Below, piece after piece: positions 1-9,881 of a stretch of DNA of 64,000 nucleotides (position 1 is its first letter; each line of letters starts with the position of its first letter). The DNA comes from Trichobilharzia szidati. Taxonomy: Eukaryota > Platyhelminthes > Trematoda > Strigeidida > Schistosomatidae. Made by a program: the position numbers and the translations under genes. The stretch is from positions 105,530,020 to 105,594,019 of the forward strand of contig OX235272.1 in assembly GCA_944472155.2 (NCBI GenBank), written 5' to 3'. The notes beneath the pieces are model-generated. The model was given only the letters and a program-made list of their open reading frames with translations, did no database searches and was not told the DNA's origin.

Positions 1-700
1 CTCCACCCCCGAAACTTAACCAAATTGCTACAGAAACTTCAATGCACAAATATATTAAAAATACTAAAAATATCAACAATAACCTTATTTTTCGCTGGAA
101 TCGGGGAAGTGAAATAACGCAGGCTGGTGAAAGCCTTCGGGAAGCCAGTCAGCCGATGTGCCTCCTTTCGATGAAAGCGAAAATAAGGATGGGGACGTGG
201 AATGTTCGTACAATGTACGAAACTGGAAAGGCTGCCAAGGTAGCCGCAGAAATGAGAAAATATGGAATATAAGTGTTGGGAAACTGCGAGAGCAGATGGA
301 ACGGATGTGGAAGGTGCCAACTATCAACTGGAGAGAAAGTAATCTATTCCGGTCACCCAGAGGACAACCACGAGCACACCGAGGGAGTGGCCATCACCAA
401 CAGCAGCCAAATCTCTCATGCAGTGGGAACCAATCTCCTGCAGCATAATGAAAGTGGAGATGGATTGGACACTCGCTGAGGAAGCCGCTTGGTGACATCG
501 CGCGTCAGGCCAACGCTGGAGTGGAACCCGAAAGGGAAGTGGCGAGTGGGACGTCCAAGGGTGACAGGGCGGAGATCGTGTGAAGAGGAGTTGAAACAGT
601 AGGGATTAGCATGGATGCAGGTGAAAAGTACAGCAGAAGACAGAAACAAGTGGAGATGTGCAGTTGAATCCCTATGTTCCATTAGGAACCCAAGGGAACA
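1..700 (+). mobile_element. SR2-like RTE LINE, internally deleted derivative (copy 1)
   Basis: The 5' half encodes the start of an apurinic-type endonuclease: frames near 180-440 read RMGTWNVRTMYETGKAAKVA and then NCESRWNGCGRCQLSTGE, the opening motifs of RTE-clade endonucleases, broken by a stop near 270. At about 445-450 the sequence jumps directly to the element's 3' end (lines such as WTLAEEAAW and the closing tail CCTATGTTCCATTAGGAACC followed by an AAT-rich end near 700). The whole reverse transcriptase is missing. The same junction occurs at 24241-24960, so the deletion predates the duplication. Non-autonomous and unable to code for its own mobility. The window opens inside or close to its 5' flank. 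Confidence 0.75.
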
Positions 701-754
701 ATAATAATCAAGAGAAAAGCAGTTTTTATCACCAAAAAACAAAAAGTCTTTTCT

Positions 755-950
755 TAAAGGGATTTCATTTGATTGGAGTTTCAGAATTTCATCATGAAGT
801 GATATCGGTTAGACGACCATTGGAAAACCATGAAGGAGTACTAAACAGCTAACTGTTTCGTCCTAGTCTTAGACTCTTCATCAGTGCGTACCTACCTACT
901 GAGTCTGGAATACAGGACTTTCTGGTTACAAGGTGATCGAGTCCCAGTAG
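755..950 (-). mobile_element. Hammerhead-bearing tRNA-headed repeat, partial
   Basis: Minus-strand partial copy of the dispersed repeat described at 2373-2755. The hammerhead lies at about 835-891. Stem II and the GAAA box are present, but the first core base C3 reads A and the stem II region carries changes. The repeat is paired with a plus-strand partial copy directly to its right. The same arrangement is duplicated at 25010-25190. Confidence 0.6.
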
Positions 951-1105
951 CTGAATGGTCTACGAGTTCGCTAGCCTTGTAACCGGCTGTAGTGGGGGTG
1001 CGTACTGTTGAAGAGTCCCAAACTAGGCTGACAAACAGAGTTATCCAGTAGTACTCCAATAGTCCTCCAACCGATTTTATAGTTCATGATGAAATCCTGA
1101 AACCA
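940..1105 (+). mobile_element. Hammerhead-bearing repeat, partial, plus orientation
   Basis: Plus-strand fragment with the degraded tRNA-like head (AGTAGCTGAATGGTCTACGA) and a hammerhead remnant at 1001-1055. The core reads TTGAAGA instead of CTGAAGA, and the GAAA box is replaced by GACAAA. Expected inactive. Confidence 0.55.
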
Positions 1106-1576
1106 AAAATGGTGTTAAAATTCGCCTCAGAAACAAAACAATAGGCCGCCAATGAGTGGACTATATAAATATCACCTCCCCCCTATTTTTGCAAAGAGTA
1201 CAACATAGCCTTAATATGCTGAAAACAAAGTCTTATCGACTTTCACTGCTGGCTTAAGCGTAATAGTTATTTGATCAATACTTCTGACATGATGGAGCAT
1301 TCTTACTCTACCGAATGTAACACACTGAATCATTGAAATATTTAAGCCCAAACCCGTCTTCTAGTGTCACGGTAACAGCTGTCAGGAATCAGAATTAGAC
1401 TACTGCGTCATTCTTATGTGAGACTCATCACATCTATTTAAGAAGATTGAGACAAGAACAACATTAATAGTCAAGCTGATAAATAAGAATTGAATCATTC
1501 AAATTCCCTTAATGTTTCTTCTATAATCGGAGTATAGAGAAACTCACCTGGGGAGCTATCAACGAATTAATTTTAT
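1106..1576. other. Unassigned AT-rich sequence
   Basis: No open frame, splice-flanked exon or recognised repeat was seen in this stretch. Confidence 0.4.
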
Positions 1577-1580
1577 CTTT

Positions 1581-1760
1581 TTGATTGAACACTAGTCAGT
1601 AACTAGTGTAATGTATGTGTGTGTGTGTGTCTAGTCCTATCTTCACTGCAGACTAACCACATTGCAAGCTTGACTGATGTGGAATTCAGTCTGCAGCGAA
1701 GATAGGACTAGGCACACACATACACACAATACACTAGTTACTGACTAGTGTGCAATCAAA
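1581..1760. repeat. Imperfect palindrome with arms of about 85 bp
   Basis: The left arm, from TTGATTGAACACTAGTCAGT, and the right arm, ending ACTGACTAGTGTGCAATCAA, are reverse complements over most of their length, with a short centre around 1668-1675. Each arm includes a GT-rich microsatellite and a nested small palindrome, ACTAGTCAGTAACTAGTG. A related right arm is seen near 49985-50035. This could be a miniature inverted-repeat element. Confidence 0.7.
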
Positions 1761-1794
1761 AATATCCAATACAGTCCTACAGCAGGTCAATTGC

Positions 1795-2000
1795 GAGCCT
1801 TAATAGCTCAGTGGTAGCGTCTCTGACTGCAGGCAGCACTGGGTGACGCGGGTTCGGATCTTAGAAGGGACATGAGTTCCTTCAAGGTTGCAGATACGTC
1901 TGGCTGACTTGTGAGTGCCAGTAAGCACGAAACCTAGGTGGCGTCCAAGGCTTCCTGTGACCGACTGCCTCCAACCATCTTATACCAATAATGTTATCGT
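1795..2000 (+). mobile_element. tRNA-derived SINE (TAGCTCAGTGGTAGCG head)
   Basis: A clear box A (TAGCTCAGTGGTAGCG at about 1805-1820) is followed by a box B-like GGGTTCGGATC near 1850-1860, the RNA polymerase III promoter pair of tRNA-derived SINEs. The 3' part (AAACCTAGGT...CTTCCTGTGACCGACTGCC) recurs at about 49862-49910. The head does not fold as a full tRNA gene. Confidence 0.65.
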
Positions 2001-2019
2001 TTTCAAATAACACATGCTA

Positions 2020-2230
2020 GGTGGTATATATGGGATGCACACTTAGATTTTCAATTGATTTCGTCTTTTTTTCGATAACGCCAATATTACTGCTTTTATG
2101 TACCAATCGAGATGCTGATGAATACAGATTTTCTCATGCGTTGTGTATTCTCTATGTCTCTCTCTCGACCTTTGGTTGCTGTGACCTTACAAGTCGTGCA
2201 ATACGTTAACAACCAAATAAATTGAGGCAC
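2020..2230. repeat. Diverged repeat shared with 3180-3345
   Basis: The phrases TACTG...TTATGTAC, GTCGAGATACTGGTGAATAC-like text and ACAAGTCGTGCAATACGTTA at 2080-2215 match a related block at 3190-3345. It is a low-copy dispersed repeat of unknown class. A 62-codon open frame here is not supported as a gene. Confidence 0.35.
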
Positions 2231-2372
2231 ACTGCGTACTGTGAAGAGTCGCAAAACTAGGTAGAAACAGCTGGTTTCGCAGTGGTTCTCTAACTGATGT
2301 CATCTCATGATGAAATCCTCCGTGCAATCAAACAAAAATCCCTACAAATCCAATATTGAAAATTAATCTGAT
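2230..2372 (+). mobile_element. Hammerhead-bearing repeat, upstream unit of a tandem dimer (3' part)
   Basis: Begins with a degraded hammerhead (GCGTACT at 2234, core TGTGAAGA, GAAAC retained) and runs into the start of the next unit with no gap. The equivalent GCGTACT of the second unit is at 2632, so the units are about 398 bp apart. Confidence 0.6.
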
Positions 2373-2755
2373 GCTCACTAGTGATTGGCCCTATTCAGGC
2401 AGCTAACCTGGAGTTCTAGTGGGAAGCCGTGACCAGTAGGGTACAGCAGGTGGAAGATGAGAACAGTAACTCATCGAAGAAGACATTGCGAAATGGTGGT
2501 GCTATGTCGTGAATTGGCAGTAGTTAGAATTCAAGGACTGACCATTAGATCGGGTTCCAGTGGCTCAATGGTATACGAGCTCTCTCGCTTTGTAAACAGA
2601 AGGTCCTGTGTTGGAACCGGCTGTGGTGTGTGCGTACTGCTGAAGAGTCCCAAACTAGGACAAAACAGATGTCTGGCAGTACTCCCAGCTTTTCCAGTGG
2701 TTCTCTAACTGATTTCAGCTCATGATGAAATCCTCCATGCAATCAAATATAAAAA
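2373..2755 (+). mobile_element. Hammerhead-bearing tRNA-headed repeat, near full length
   Basis: Best plus-strand example of the family. A tRNA-like head (GTTCCAGTGGCTCAATGGTA near 2554-2573, box B-like GTTGGAACCGG near 2612) precedes a type I hammerhead at 2630-2684. The layout is stem I GTACTG / CAGTAC, core CTGAAGA, stem II GTCC CAAACTA GGAC, then A AAA where GAAA is expected (G12 to A), and a minimal stem III ACAGATGT with cleavage-site GTC. The 3' tail reads TCAGCTCATGATGAAATCCT. One core change probably abolishes cleavage. Confidence 0.7.
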
Positions 2756-2925
2756 TGTCGACAGGTAACCTGAATTCATTAAAGTTGGACAGATATCTTG
2801 AACAACCAATGAAAATTATGGATAGTGGTAACAACCAGTGGTGCCGCCGCCCATCAGAGAAGTCCACAGTCCCCATTTTTGTTTATCTTCACATCATAGA
2901 TGTACAAAGTGAATTAACCCTAACT
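2756..2925. other. Unassigned sequence
   Basis: Nothing recognisable on either strand. Confidence 0.35.
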
Positions 2926-3040
2926 GACAGATTGACTTGTTTCCAGAGTACAGTCTTGTCGATTTAGAGTATGAAAATGATATCATCCGCCTAAGTGAAG
3001 ACGTTGACAAAATGCAGTCTGAAGAAGGTTCTAACACAAC
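2926..3040 (+). pseudogene. Short LINE reverse-transcriptase fragment
   Basis: Reads SLVDLEYENDIIRLSEDVDK, matching NLVDLEYADDVVLLGEDADK of the minus-strand LINE at 26500-27640. The catalytic YADD is mutated to YEND. About 35 codons remain, with no ends visible. Confidence 0.65.
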
Positions 3041-3519
3041 AACGAACCACCCCTCCCCCGACCTCGGTCAGCCAGTTGCAAGGAACAGACGCTGTAGCTC
3101 CAGGTTGACCCTGGGCAATTTCCTTACACAGAAGAGGGAGGTGATATGGGGATCTGTATTCAGTCCATCATCAAGTGATTCTATTATGTTTTTAAATAAC
3201 GCTATTATTATTATCATTATTATGTACTCGTCGAGATACTGGTGAATACTTATTTTCTTGGGTGTTGTGTGTTTTCCGCCGACTTATGATCACCGTGGAC
3301 TTACACAAGCCGTGCGATTTATTTAGCAAGCAAATGATTCAAGTAAAATATGAAAATTTAGTCTAGAGACTACAAAAATATCAAATTTTGGCAGTTATCG
3401 CGCACCCATGACGTCTTTTTTATTTCTCACGATTTGTGAAGGCTAAATTGTTATTGACTGCTAACACTATTTAGACTATTCAGAGAATTTAATCTTCACC
3501 ACAAGCATTACTGTCAAGC
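3041..3519. other. Unassigned sequence including part of the 2.0-kb repeat
   Basis: A block at 3180-3345 is related to 2040-2215. The rest is AT-rich without identifiable content. Confidence 0.35.
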
Positions 3520-3779
3520 GTTTTTTTTAAGGCAAGAAGTAAGAGTTCTTCGGCCAACAACGCACATCTTCTCTGCTTGTCACCTGCTTGTGGTATTGAT
3601 GTGACAAGCTATAAGAGTAGTTTTTATTAACGCATTAGGTTGATATGTCTCTCAGTCGATTCGGTCACATATGTATATAGTTTACTTTAAAAAAATCCAT
3701 CAGTAAATAACCAATTTCAGAGGAATTTTGAAACTGGCACATTTTTAGCCACCACACAATTTTTGTTGTTGACCAACAC

Positions 3780-4135
3780 AGTTATGCATCTATCCATCTA
3801 GAGAACAGTTACATTGGAAGAACAGCATGAAGAAGGGCATATCTACGATTTTCTGAACATGTACCAAAAAGTTTACGTCTCCAGTGAGGAGCAAATGCTT
3901 TAAACAGTGTCATCGCCAGGCATCTCCTTGCCACACGGATCAGTCATGAGGTGGACGTCGAAAAGTCGTTCAAAATTATCAATAGGCAAAAGAGCTCAAT
4001 TCTCCTTAAATTTGCTGAAGTCATTTCCATCAAGCGCCTGAAACCTGATTTATGCGTTCAGAAAGAAGCGTTCATCAGTCTTTCTTTGCCTTGGTAACTG
4101 AATATTTTTCATCCGAATGCGAAATGCTGAAAAGT
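3780..4135 (+). mobile_element. Penelope-like element fragment (GIY-YIG endonuclease end)
   Basis: The conceptual frame reads SYIGRTA, then RAYLRFSEHVPKSL, then NSVIARHLLATRISHEVD, and closes with LKPDLCVQKEAFISLSLPW before a stop at about 4098. This is the terminal GIY-YIG endonuclease module of PLE reverse transcriptases. In-frame stops interrupt it. It sits inside copy 1 of the duplication and is absent from copy 2, so it inserted afterwards or was lost there. Confidence 0.75.
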
Positions 4136-4416
4136 TTTCATTGTGTATGATTATTATTGTTCGGAATAGTGTTTAATATTGCATATATATATATATATAT
4201 TATTACTGTATGCATATATTGATCGATTGATTTTTGTTGAAAATGAACTCTGTGCAAGTATGTTAAAATAGTTTTTGTAGATACATTTAATAATGTCTTT
4301 GCCCTGTAAGCAGCTGACGAGAAGGCAACGAAATAAACAAAGGATGGTACCATATTATTCTGCAAAAACCACTGTAGTTCTTGCTTTGTTCAAATTTTAA
4401 AAAAAGAAGATCTTAC

Positions 4417-4560
4417 CTCATCTGAAGTTTGTAGATCGCATAATAAATCAACTAAAGTCGGTAAGTCAATACCAGACAATGGCATGGAAGACAGTTGAGA
4501 TTCACACCAATGCACAAGTTCTTCCTTCACAGTAAATGAATTCATTGTACTACAATTTTT
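4417..4560 (-). CDS. GIGYF-like protein, internal 144-bp exon (copy 1)
   Basis: Encodes 48 residues starting KNCSTMNSF and containing ELVHWCESQL, then GIDLPTLVDLLCDLQTSDE. This matches the conserved C-terminal helical block of GIGYF proteins, where a tryptophan-cysteine-glutamate motif is followed by LDVPTFV and a stretch ending in an ESP.EV sequence. The exon is bounded by a polypyrimidine-poor acceptor ending CAATTTCAG (AG at 4561-4562) and a donor GTAAGA (4416-4411), both in phase 0. GIGYF proteins act in the cytoplasm with 4EHP in translational repression; that role is known for the family and inferred here. Upstream exons in family order lie at 7389-7748 and 11761-11949. The expected next exon is not found between 1 and 4410. 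The encoded peptide is identical to that of 25954-26097. Confidence 0.75.
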
Positions 4561-5379
4561 CTGAAATTGTAAAACAAAAAACAAAAAATTAAGCATTTAG
4601 ATTGGCATTATTATTAGTATATTGCTGTTTCCATACATCATTTCACATGATAATCAAAAATAACACACACAAAATCGTGAAAAGATATTACAGTTGGGGG
4701 GCCCAACTGAGTGAGCCCCACACCTGCTGCGTGAAAGAGCTGTAGGTAGGTGGGGAGCCGGCTTTGAACCAACAACCAACCCACTACTACTGGTTGATGA
4801 CCAAGAGTTTAAACCAATGAATGAGCTATGATGGAGAAAACGATGAGTTGGAAGTCTAAGAAGATGTGTGAGCTAATGATGTTTCCCGTTGAGCAGCAGT
4901 TCGCCCTGTCCTCCTCTTTTGTGACTATGTGATATAGAATAATTGAAAGTGGTAGATATGAAAAACGCTAGGTATGTGTGTCTGTCTGTTTGACCGCATA
5001 TGTTCGAGTTCTATCTCATGTGTTAAGTGGTAAGTAATGTTGACAATATGCCAATAGTGTTAGGCAAGGGAGGGAAAATCAGTCGATGAAGCTGTGAATC
5101 AGCGTCGAAATGTTAGAGATGATCAAACCATATCTACAATGAATCTATGAAGTGTTTGACAATTGGTTTGAGTCACGTAGAGAGATGTAGACTGCCTGGT
5201 GGTTGAGGACCTCAAGGAACTAAGAATTATTAGCTGCGAACTGTTGGTAAGATACCTCAAGGCTGTTCTCAATGATGTAGATCTTCGTGAACTACTAGAG
5301 ATATCATGTCCACATTATTCTCCATGACGTCATTGTGCATTGGGGGTTTAGTTAACATGGAAAACCACAATAATTGGTT

Positions 5380-5500
5380 GTTTCAGGTTAGACCACGGAT
5401 TGGTATCAGTTCGAGTAGCACTGAAAACCATCAGCTGTTTCGTCCGAATTTGCGACTCCTCGTCATTATGCAACCACCGCCAGAGTTCAAACCAAGGACA
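5380..5500 (-). mobile_element. Hammerhead-bearing repeat, minus partial
   Basis: Carries a hammerhead remnant at 5415-5475. GGACGAAACAG and the long stem are kept, but the core reads ATGACGA. Forms an inverted pair with the plus-strand copy to its right. Confidence 0.55.
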
Positions 5501-5504
5501 TTCC

Positions 5505-5790
5505 GGTTACAAAGCAAGCTCGTACATCATTCAGTCACTAGGAACCGGCTCACTGACCAGTCTGTGGATTCTACACAGATTCTACTAATCCGTGATGTTA
5601 GCACGACCACCAACCAATGTCCTGGGTTCGAAACCCAGTGGATGCGTACTACCGATGAGTCCCCAAAACTAGGCTGACGAGACAGCTAACTGTCCAGTAC
5701 TCCAGCGCTGGTTTTCAATGGTTCTCTAACTGATATCAATCCGTGGCGTAACCTGAAACAAATAAAATCCCTACACACCAATTCTTGAAA
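5505..5790 (+). mobile_element. Hammerhead-bearing repeat, plus copy
   Basis: Has a tRNA-like box B region (GGGTTCGAAACCC near 5624) followed by a hammerhead at 5644-5700. The core is CCGATGA (U4 to C), the stem II loop is expanded, and GAGA replaces GAAA. The tail ends GGTTCTCTAACTGATATCAA. Confidence 0.6.
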
Positions 5791-5799
5791 ATGATTGAT

Positions 5800-6395
5800 T
5801 GATATTCAGCATTTACATCCACACTGTCACACATCATTTGCTCTTAGCATCCCGAGGACCGCAACCAGGCAGTCTACACCCATATAACTACGCGACATTT
5901 ACAGCTATAAATAAATACTGTTATTTATGTTAAGTTTTTGTATTTCCTGCTGATCTCTACAAGTTCTCCTCCAAGCACAGATGCTTCTACAATCCTTTGA
6001 GATTACTTGCTTGGTGGTGGAATCAAGCAGTAAAACCTATCAAGCCAATTGTTTTCCCCAATTTCGCGTTTGAAACGATGAGTGGTGTTGTCGAGTCTCA
6101 GTAAGGACATTATAACTCACCGGAGATGCAAGCATATCAAACTGACGAGTCAAAATCGGACGAAACAAGAACCATAGACAAACAACACTGCTTGCCACCA
6201 CCACCATTACCACCGGCCAAGTTAAAGAACAGATATCAAAGGGGAGACAAAACAAACCAACCAACCAACCTGAAGAAGTGCAAACAAGCAAAATAAGTCA
6301 GTGAAACCAGGTGAAAGACACTATATGTTCGTAGAAGACTAATGAAAGAAGTGTAAGTAAGAATAGTGCGAAAAAAGATATCTAGTCAGTTGAGG
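5800..6395. other. Mostly unassigned; LINE 3' scrap at about 5820-5890
   Basis: TAGCATCCCGAGGACCGCAA followed by CCAGGCAGTCTACACC matches the 3' region of the minus-strand LINE near 26780-26815. The remainder, which includes an 83-codon frame on the minus strand, has no recognisable content. Confidence 0.4.
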
Positions 6396-6399
6396 GTTA

Positions 6400-7140
6400 G
6401 GCAAAAGAAAATTTCAGGACCAATTCACCTGCTCTTGCGGAGCGAGGTATATAGGTCGTTCGATGTGAGTTTTATCTAAAAGAGTTCAAGAACACTATCC
6501 CGCCTGGCTACGGAAAGGTAACAACGGAACAATAAGGAGCGCCATTATCGAGCATATACTCAACACTGGTCATTCGATTTGCAAGGAGAAGTCGTTCAAA
6601 GTCATCTATAAAGTCAAAAGAAGCCTTCCAAAATCGACAAGCTTCCGTATACTTTGTATTGCCGAAGCCTTAGCGATTTGGATAGAAAAGCCTGATTTAT
6701 GCACACAGAAGAAACTTCTCAACCCCCTCCTACTACCGTGGGTTTAATTTGAAGTTTATCTGTCATCAACATTTTGTTATCAATTTTTTTTGCAATTTTC
6801 GTATAATAATTTTAGTAACTTACCCATTCAATCTTTTCACCTATTATCTAGTTTATTTTCATAATTGTCTCCAAACTCCTTCACTAACATCTAATCTTTC
6901 TAAACATGTCTATATTACGTAACTCTACTCACATCTTACCAATCTTCACCCCACTTAGTTACAACTTTGATTATTAATCACACATTTTAATTTCTTTATT
7001 ATTTTGATGATGTAATCAACAACCCATACTATGTGTTATTTTGACTTTGACAAACCTAATGTACACACATACACACACAATTAATTGTATATATTTGCGA
7101 CTGTACAGCTAAGTGAATGAATTCGCCGAAAAGAGACTCT
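6400..7140 (+). mobile_element. Penelope-like element 3' end (GIY-YIG endonuclease)
   Basis: Reads SCGARYIGRSM, then VQEHYPAWLRKGNN, IIEHILNTGHSICKEKSFKV, IAEALAIWIEKPDLCTQKK and LLLPWV followed by a stop near 6746. Order and spacing match the PLE endonuclease. One early stop breaks the frame after YIGRSM. The AT-rich stretch to about 7140 is taken as its 3' untranslated region, with an uncertain end. Confidence 0.75.
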
Positions 7141-7388
7141 TCGCTGAACTAATTTGTTCTTATTTCAATTTCAGGACTGTTTAGGATTAGATTAGGCAAA
7201 ATTAAGGGGGATTAGGGACTGAAATTTATCTTCCGAGTGCGATTGGTTGTTGTTGCGTTCGTCCCCCTTAGAGAGACATTCTTTAACCTGGAAACTATAC
7301 AGATATACAATATTAAAGTGATATTTATAATAATAATAATAGTAGGTAGGTGAGTGGGTAGGTAGATAGGTAGGTAAGTAGAACTTAC

Positions 7389-7748
7389 TTTCTTCTTTTT
7401 ATTACTCGCTTTTTTTACACCAACAGAATTCGTAGTATTATCCAGAGTACTAGATACAGGTAAATCCCATATTGATGGAATTGGTGGAGTGGATTGACAT
7501 TTCTTAGTTGTTGTATTATTATTAGTATTATTATCAGTTGAATTGATCAGTTGAACTTTTGTAGTGGTATTCTTTATCTCAACAACATTAGACACTGATG
7601 ATAATGATGATATGTGACCAGGTGGTGTTGACGTTTCAACAGACTTTATACTTGACACGGATGTAGCATTTGTCGTGTGATGTTGATGGGGAGTGGATTT
7701 CTGTGGACGTGTAGTATTACTGCTAATTGGTTGAGCGACGCCGGGAGT
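7389..7748 (-). CDS. GIGYF-like protein, low-complexity internal exon
   Basis: A 360-bp exon of 120 codons starting TPGVAQPISSNTTRPQKSTP. It is rich in Ser, Thr and Asn, contains IPSIWDLPVSSTLD and ends in a lysine run (ASNKKKK). The acceptor is CATTAG at 7749-7750 and the donor GTAAGTTC at 7388-7381, both phase 0. In known GIGYF proteins a poorly conserved region with SIW motifs and a basic stretch precedes the WCE block, which fits the next exon downstream at 4417-4560. Assignment rests on splice signals, phase and order more than on sequence similarity. The open frame runs past the donor into intron sequence to 7212, which should not be counted as coding. Confidence 0.6.
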
Positions 7749-8055
7749 CTAATGCACATGAACATAAAGAAAAATTCAAAAGGTAACAGTAAAAGGATAA
7801 TATGAATCACACTGTTTTTGTACAAAATTACAACATACACTACTGACAGGAATTTGTAAGTAGTATATAGCATATAACATCTGTAAGAATGATATGAAGG
7901 GTAAGGAAGAGGAATAAAAAAAATACTCTGTGAGAATTCGGCTGTGTTTCATTCATTTGGTGGGGGTTGGCAGTGGAATCTAAGGTGCATATTTCGACAT
8001 GTTTGGAATTAGTCAGATGGATATACCTACATCTCAGTGAAAGATGGTATTCTCA
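7749..8055. other. Intron-like sequence, nothing recognised
   Basis: Lies between two candidate exons of the same gene. No repeat family was identified. Confidence 0.35.
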
Positions 8056-8059
8056 TTCA

Positions 8060-8356
8060 TTCACACTTGAACCCAGCATCCATCATTTATTTCAGTTTTA
8101 GAATTTTCCCGTCGATTGATTAGAGCGTAATGCTCGGTCTCAGGTTGACATGTCTGTTGGCTTCTTGTGCAGATGCTTTGACGATGTCTGGGCATGTAAT
8201 TAGAGGTTAATTGGTGGATGGTCACTGGCAGTGGGAATCCTGGATGCTCATCATCATTCACTGGGAGAACGCAGGTACGTGCAGATAACGAGTCCCATAT
8301 AGGACGAAACGCGCGTTAACCTGGATTCCACTGCTAGTCACTATTCACCAATTAAC
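8060..8356 (+). mobile_element. SM-alpha-type schistosome repeat with hammerhead
   Basis: The stretch 8268-8330 follows the published schistosome satellite hammerhead: CAGGTAC, then the catalytic core region, GAGTCCCATATAGGACGAAA, CGCGCGTT and CCTGGATTCCACTGC. Stem II (GTCC/GGAC) and GAAA are intact. The core CTGATGA is damaged, reading AGATAACGA. The motif is enclosed by an inverted repeat: TTAATTGGTGG...GGCAGTGGGAATCC on the left (about 8205-8241) and the complementary GGATTCCACTGC...CACCAATTAAC on the right (8319-8358). Confidence 0.75.
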
Positions 8357-8589
8357 TAGCAACCATTGTTTCAAACACTTAGCCAATCGGGCCACAAGAT
8401 CCACCTCTACTCCTCTTGTGTAACGGGTATGAGTTGTTATTTTTTGAAGATATTTTAAATTTGAAGTCATTTGACAGATTGGCTCGACTGTTAATGACCT
8501 GTCGGCTCCTCGAATGAACGCCTCCACAATATAATCAATATAAACAGGGTAATTCTAAACAACTTCAAGAATGGTCACGAACTGACTCC

Positions 8590-9060
8590 AGTTTGCGAAC
8601 AATGAAGACCAGGGAGTTCTGGAAAGCTATTCTGAACTAGTTTAGGACTCCTCGCGACAGAACAGGACGCGCCCATATCACCACCACCGGAGATCCAACC
8701 CAAGACCTAGAGGTTAAAGCAAGGCAAGTGACCGAAAGGTATTCCAACGGGTCCACCAAATCTAACCTCTGTCAAATCGCGATACAATAACGCGACCGCC
8801 AGCAAATATCACCAACGAGTACTTGTTATCACAATCAACTTGGTGGATCCGAGTTAAACACCATTCCCACTAGAACATCAGACAGTCTCATGCCTGTAGA
8901 GTCATTCACTAGAGATCACTAGATTGACCTTCAAGTGCTAGTTTGCAGGGATTGGAACTGACTTCCATGAGGGAAGTACGAAAGAAACTATTCAATACTA
9001 TCTGGTTTGTAATGCTTCCTTAACTGAATTCAGTTCGTGATCCCTGTAAAATAACACTTA
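8590..9060 (-). mobile_element. Old, diverged hammerhead-bearing repeat
   Basis: Keeps the family order: GGGAGTTCTGGA (stem I side), a corrupted hammerhead, then CGAGTACTTGTTATCACA and CAAGTGCTAGTTTGCAGGGA. It then runs into the start of another unit near 8935-9045. Too diverged for an active ribozyme. Confidence 0.5.
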
Positions 9061-9149
9061 AAATGACACGTATCTATTATTATGTAGTACTGACTCAGTA
9101 ATTGAATAAAACTGAGACAGAAGAAAAACAACGTAAGTTTCACACCGAT

Positions 9150-9610
9150 AAATTCACATGCTACAGTCAATCACTGACTGACTGGCGGATTTCGACATAG
9201 AACTTTGCAGAGATGTGCACCAGCTCAAGTTGCCACACGCTTTCCATGTATCACACAAAGCAAAAGAAGATAGTGAACGTCACTGGTCGGCTTAAACTAA
9301 CTCTCTCGTGGATTTCATTGAATTTCGAAGCCGTGTTTTGGTTTGATCATCACTAACTAGCTCTTTTCCAACCTCATCCATCATCTTATGTCAGTCAGCT
9401 AACATTGCACGTCAGTCGAGGAAGGCGATCGATTGCATTACACAGTAGTATGCGTAACACGTGTCCTAACCACCTCATCTATTGATTTCCCCTCCTTACT
9501 TACACCTACCTAGCTACCACTCGACCACTGATGTTGCCTAACCTCAATATTGCTCACCCTATTATATCAACAGCAACATCCAACACAAACAGGAGACAGA
9601 ACACAAACAA
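9150..9610 (-). mobile_element. LINE 3' end fragment (same family as 26500-27640)
   Basis: TTTCGACATAGAACTTTGCA, CACACAAAGCAAAAG, CGAGGAAGGCGAT and GCGTAACACGTGTCCTAACC line up with the minus-strand LINE at 26530-27040. No open frame is left. Confidence 0.65.
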
Positions 9611-9649
9611 CTATGATGAAAGACAGCTAGCTAGCTAACCAGGCTTTTC

Positions 9650-9800
9650 ACTTCTTCGGCTACTCACTCCTTCGATAAACAATTGTAAAAGAAGTTAGTT
9701 CAAACACTGTCCTTACCCCACTGGCCATCTAGGTTTGAATGATCCTCAATTTTTGTGGAATTTTCCTAATTTTAGTTGATATTCTATTTGTTACTATATC

Positions 9801-9881
<81 letters not shown>

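Larger units (their letters stand above)
3520..5260. repeat. Segmental duplication, copy 1 (carries a GIGYF-like exon)
   Basis: Matches 25680-28010 in the same orientation. Shared landmarks are GGCAAG.AGTAAGAGT, TAACGCATTAGGTTGATATG, TTTTTAGCCACCACAC, the 144-bp exon, GGGCCCAACTGAGTG, GTTAGGCAAG.GAGGGAA and ACTGCCTGGTGGTTGA. This copy has a PLE fragment inserted at about 3775-4390; the other copy has a LINE inserted elsewhere. Confidence 0.85.

Noticed and set aside
4660..4690. ACACACACAAAATCGTGAAAAG resembles the 3' part of U6
   Set aside because: The duplicated copy at 26205-26225 does not share the U6-like bases and no other U6 segment is adjacent; chance similarity.
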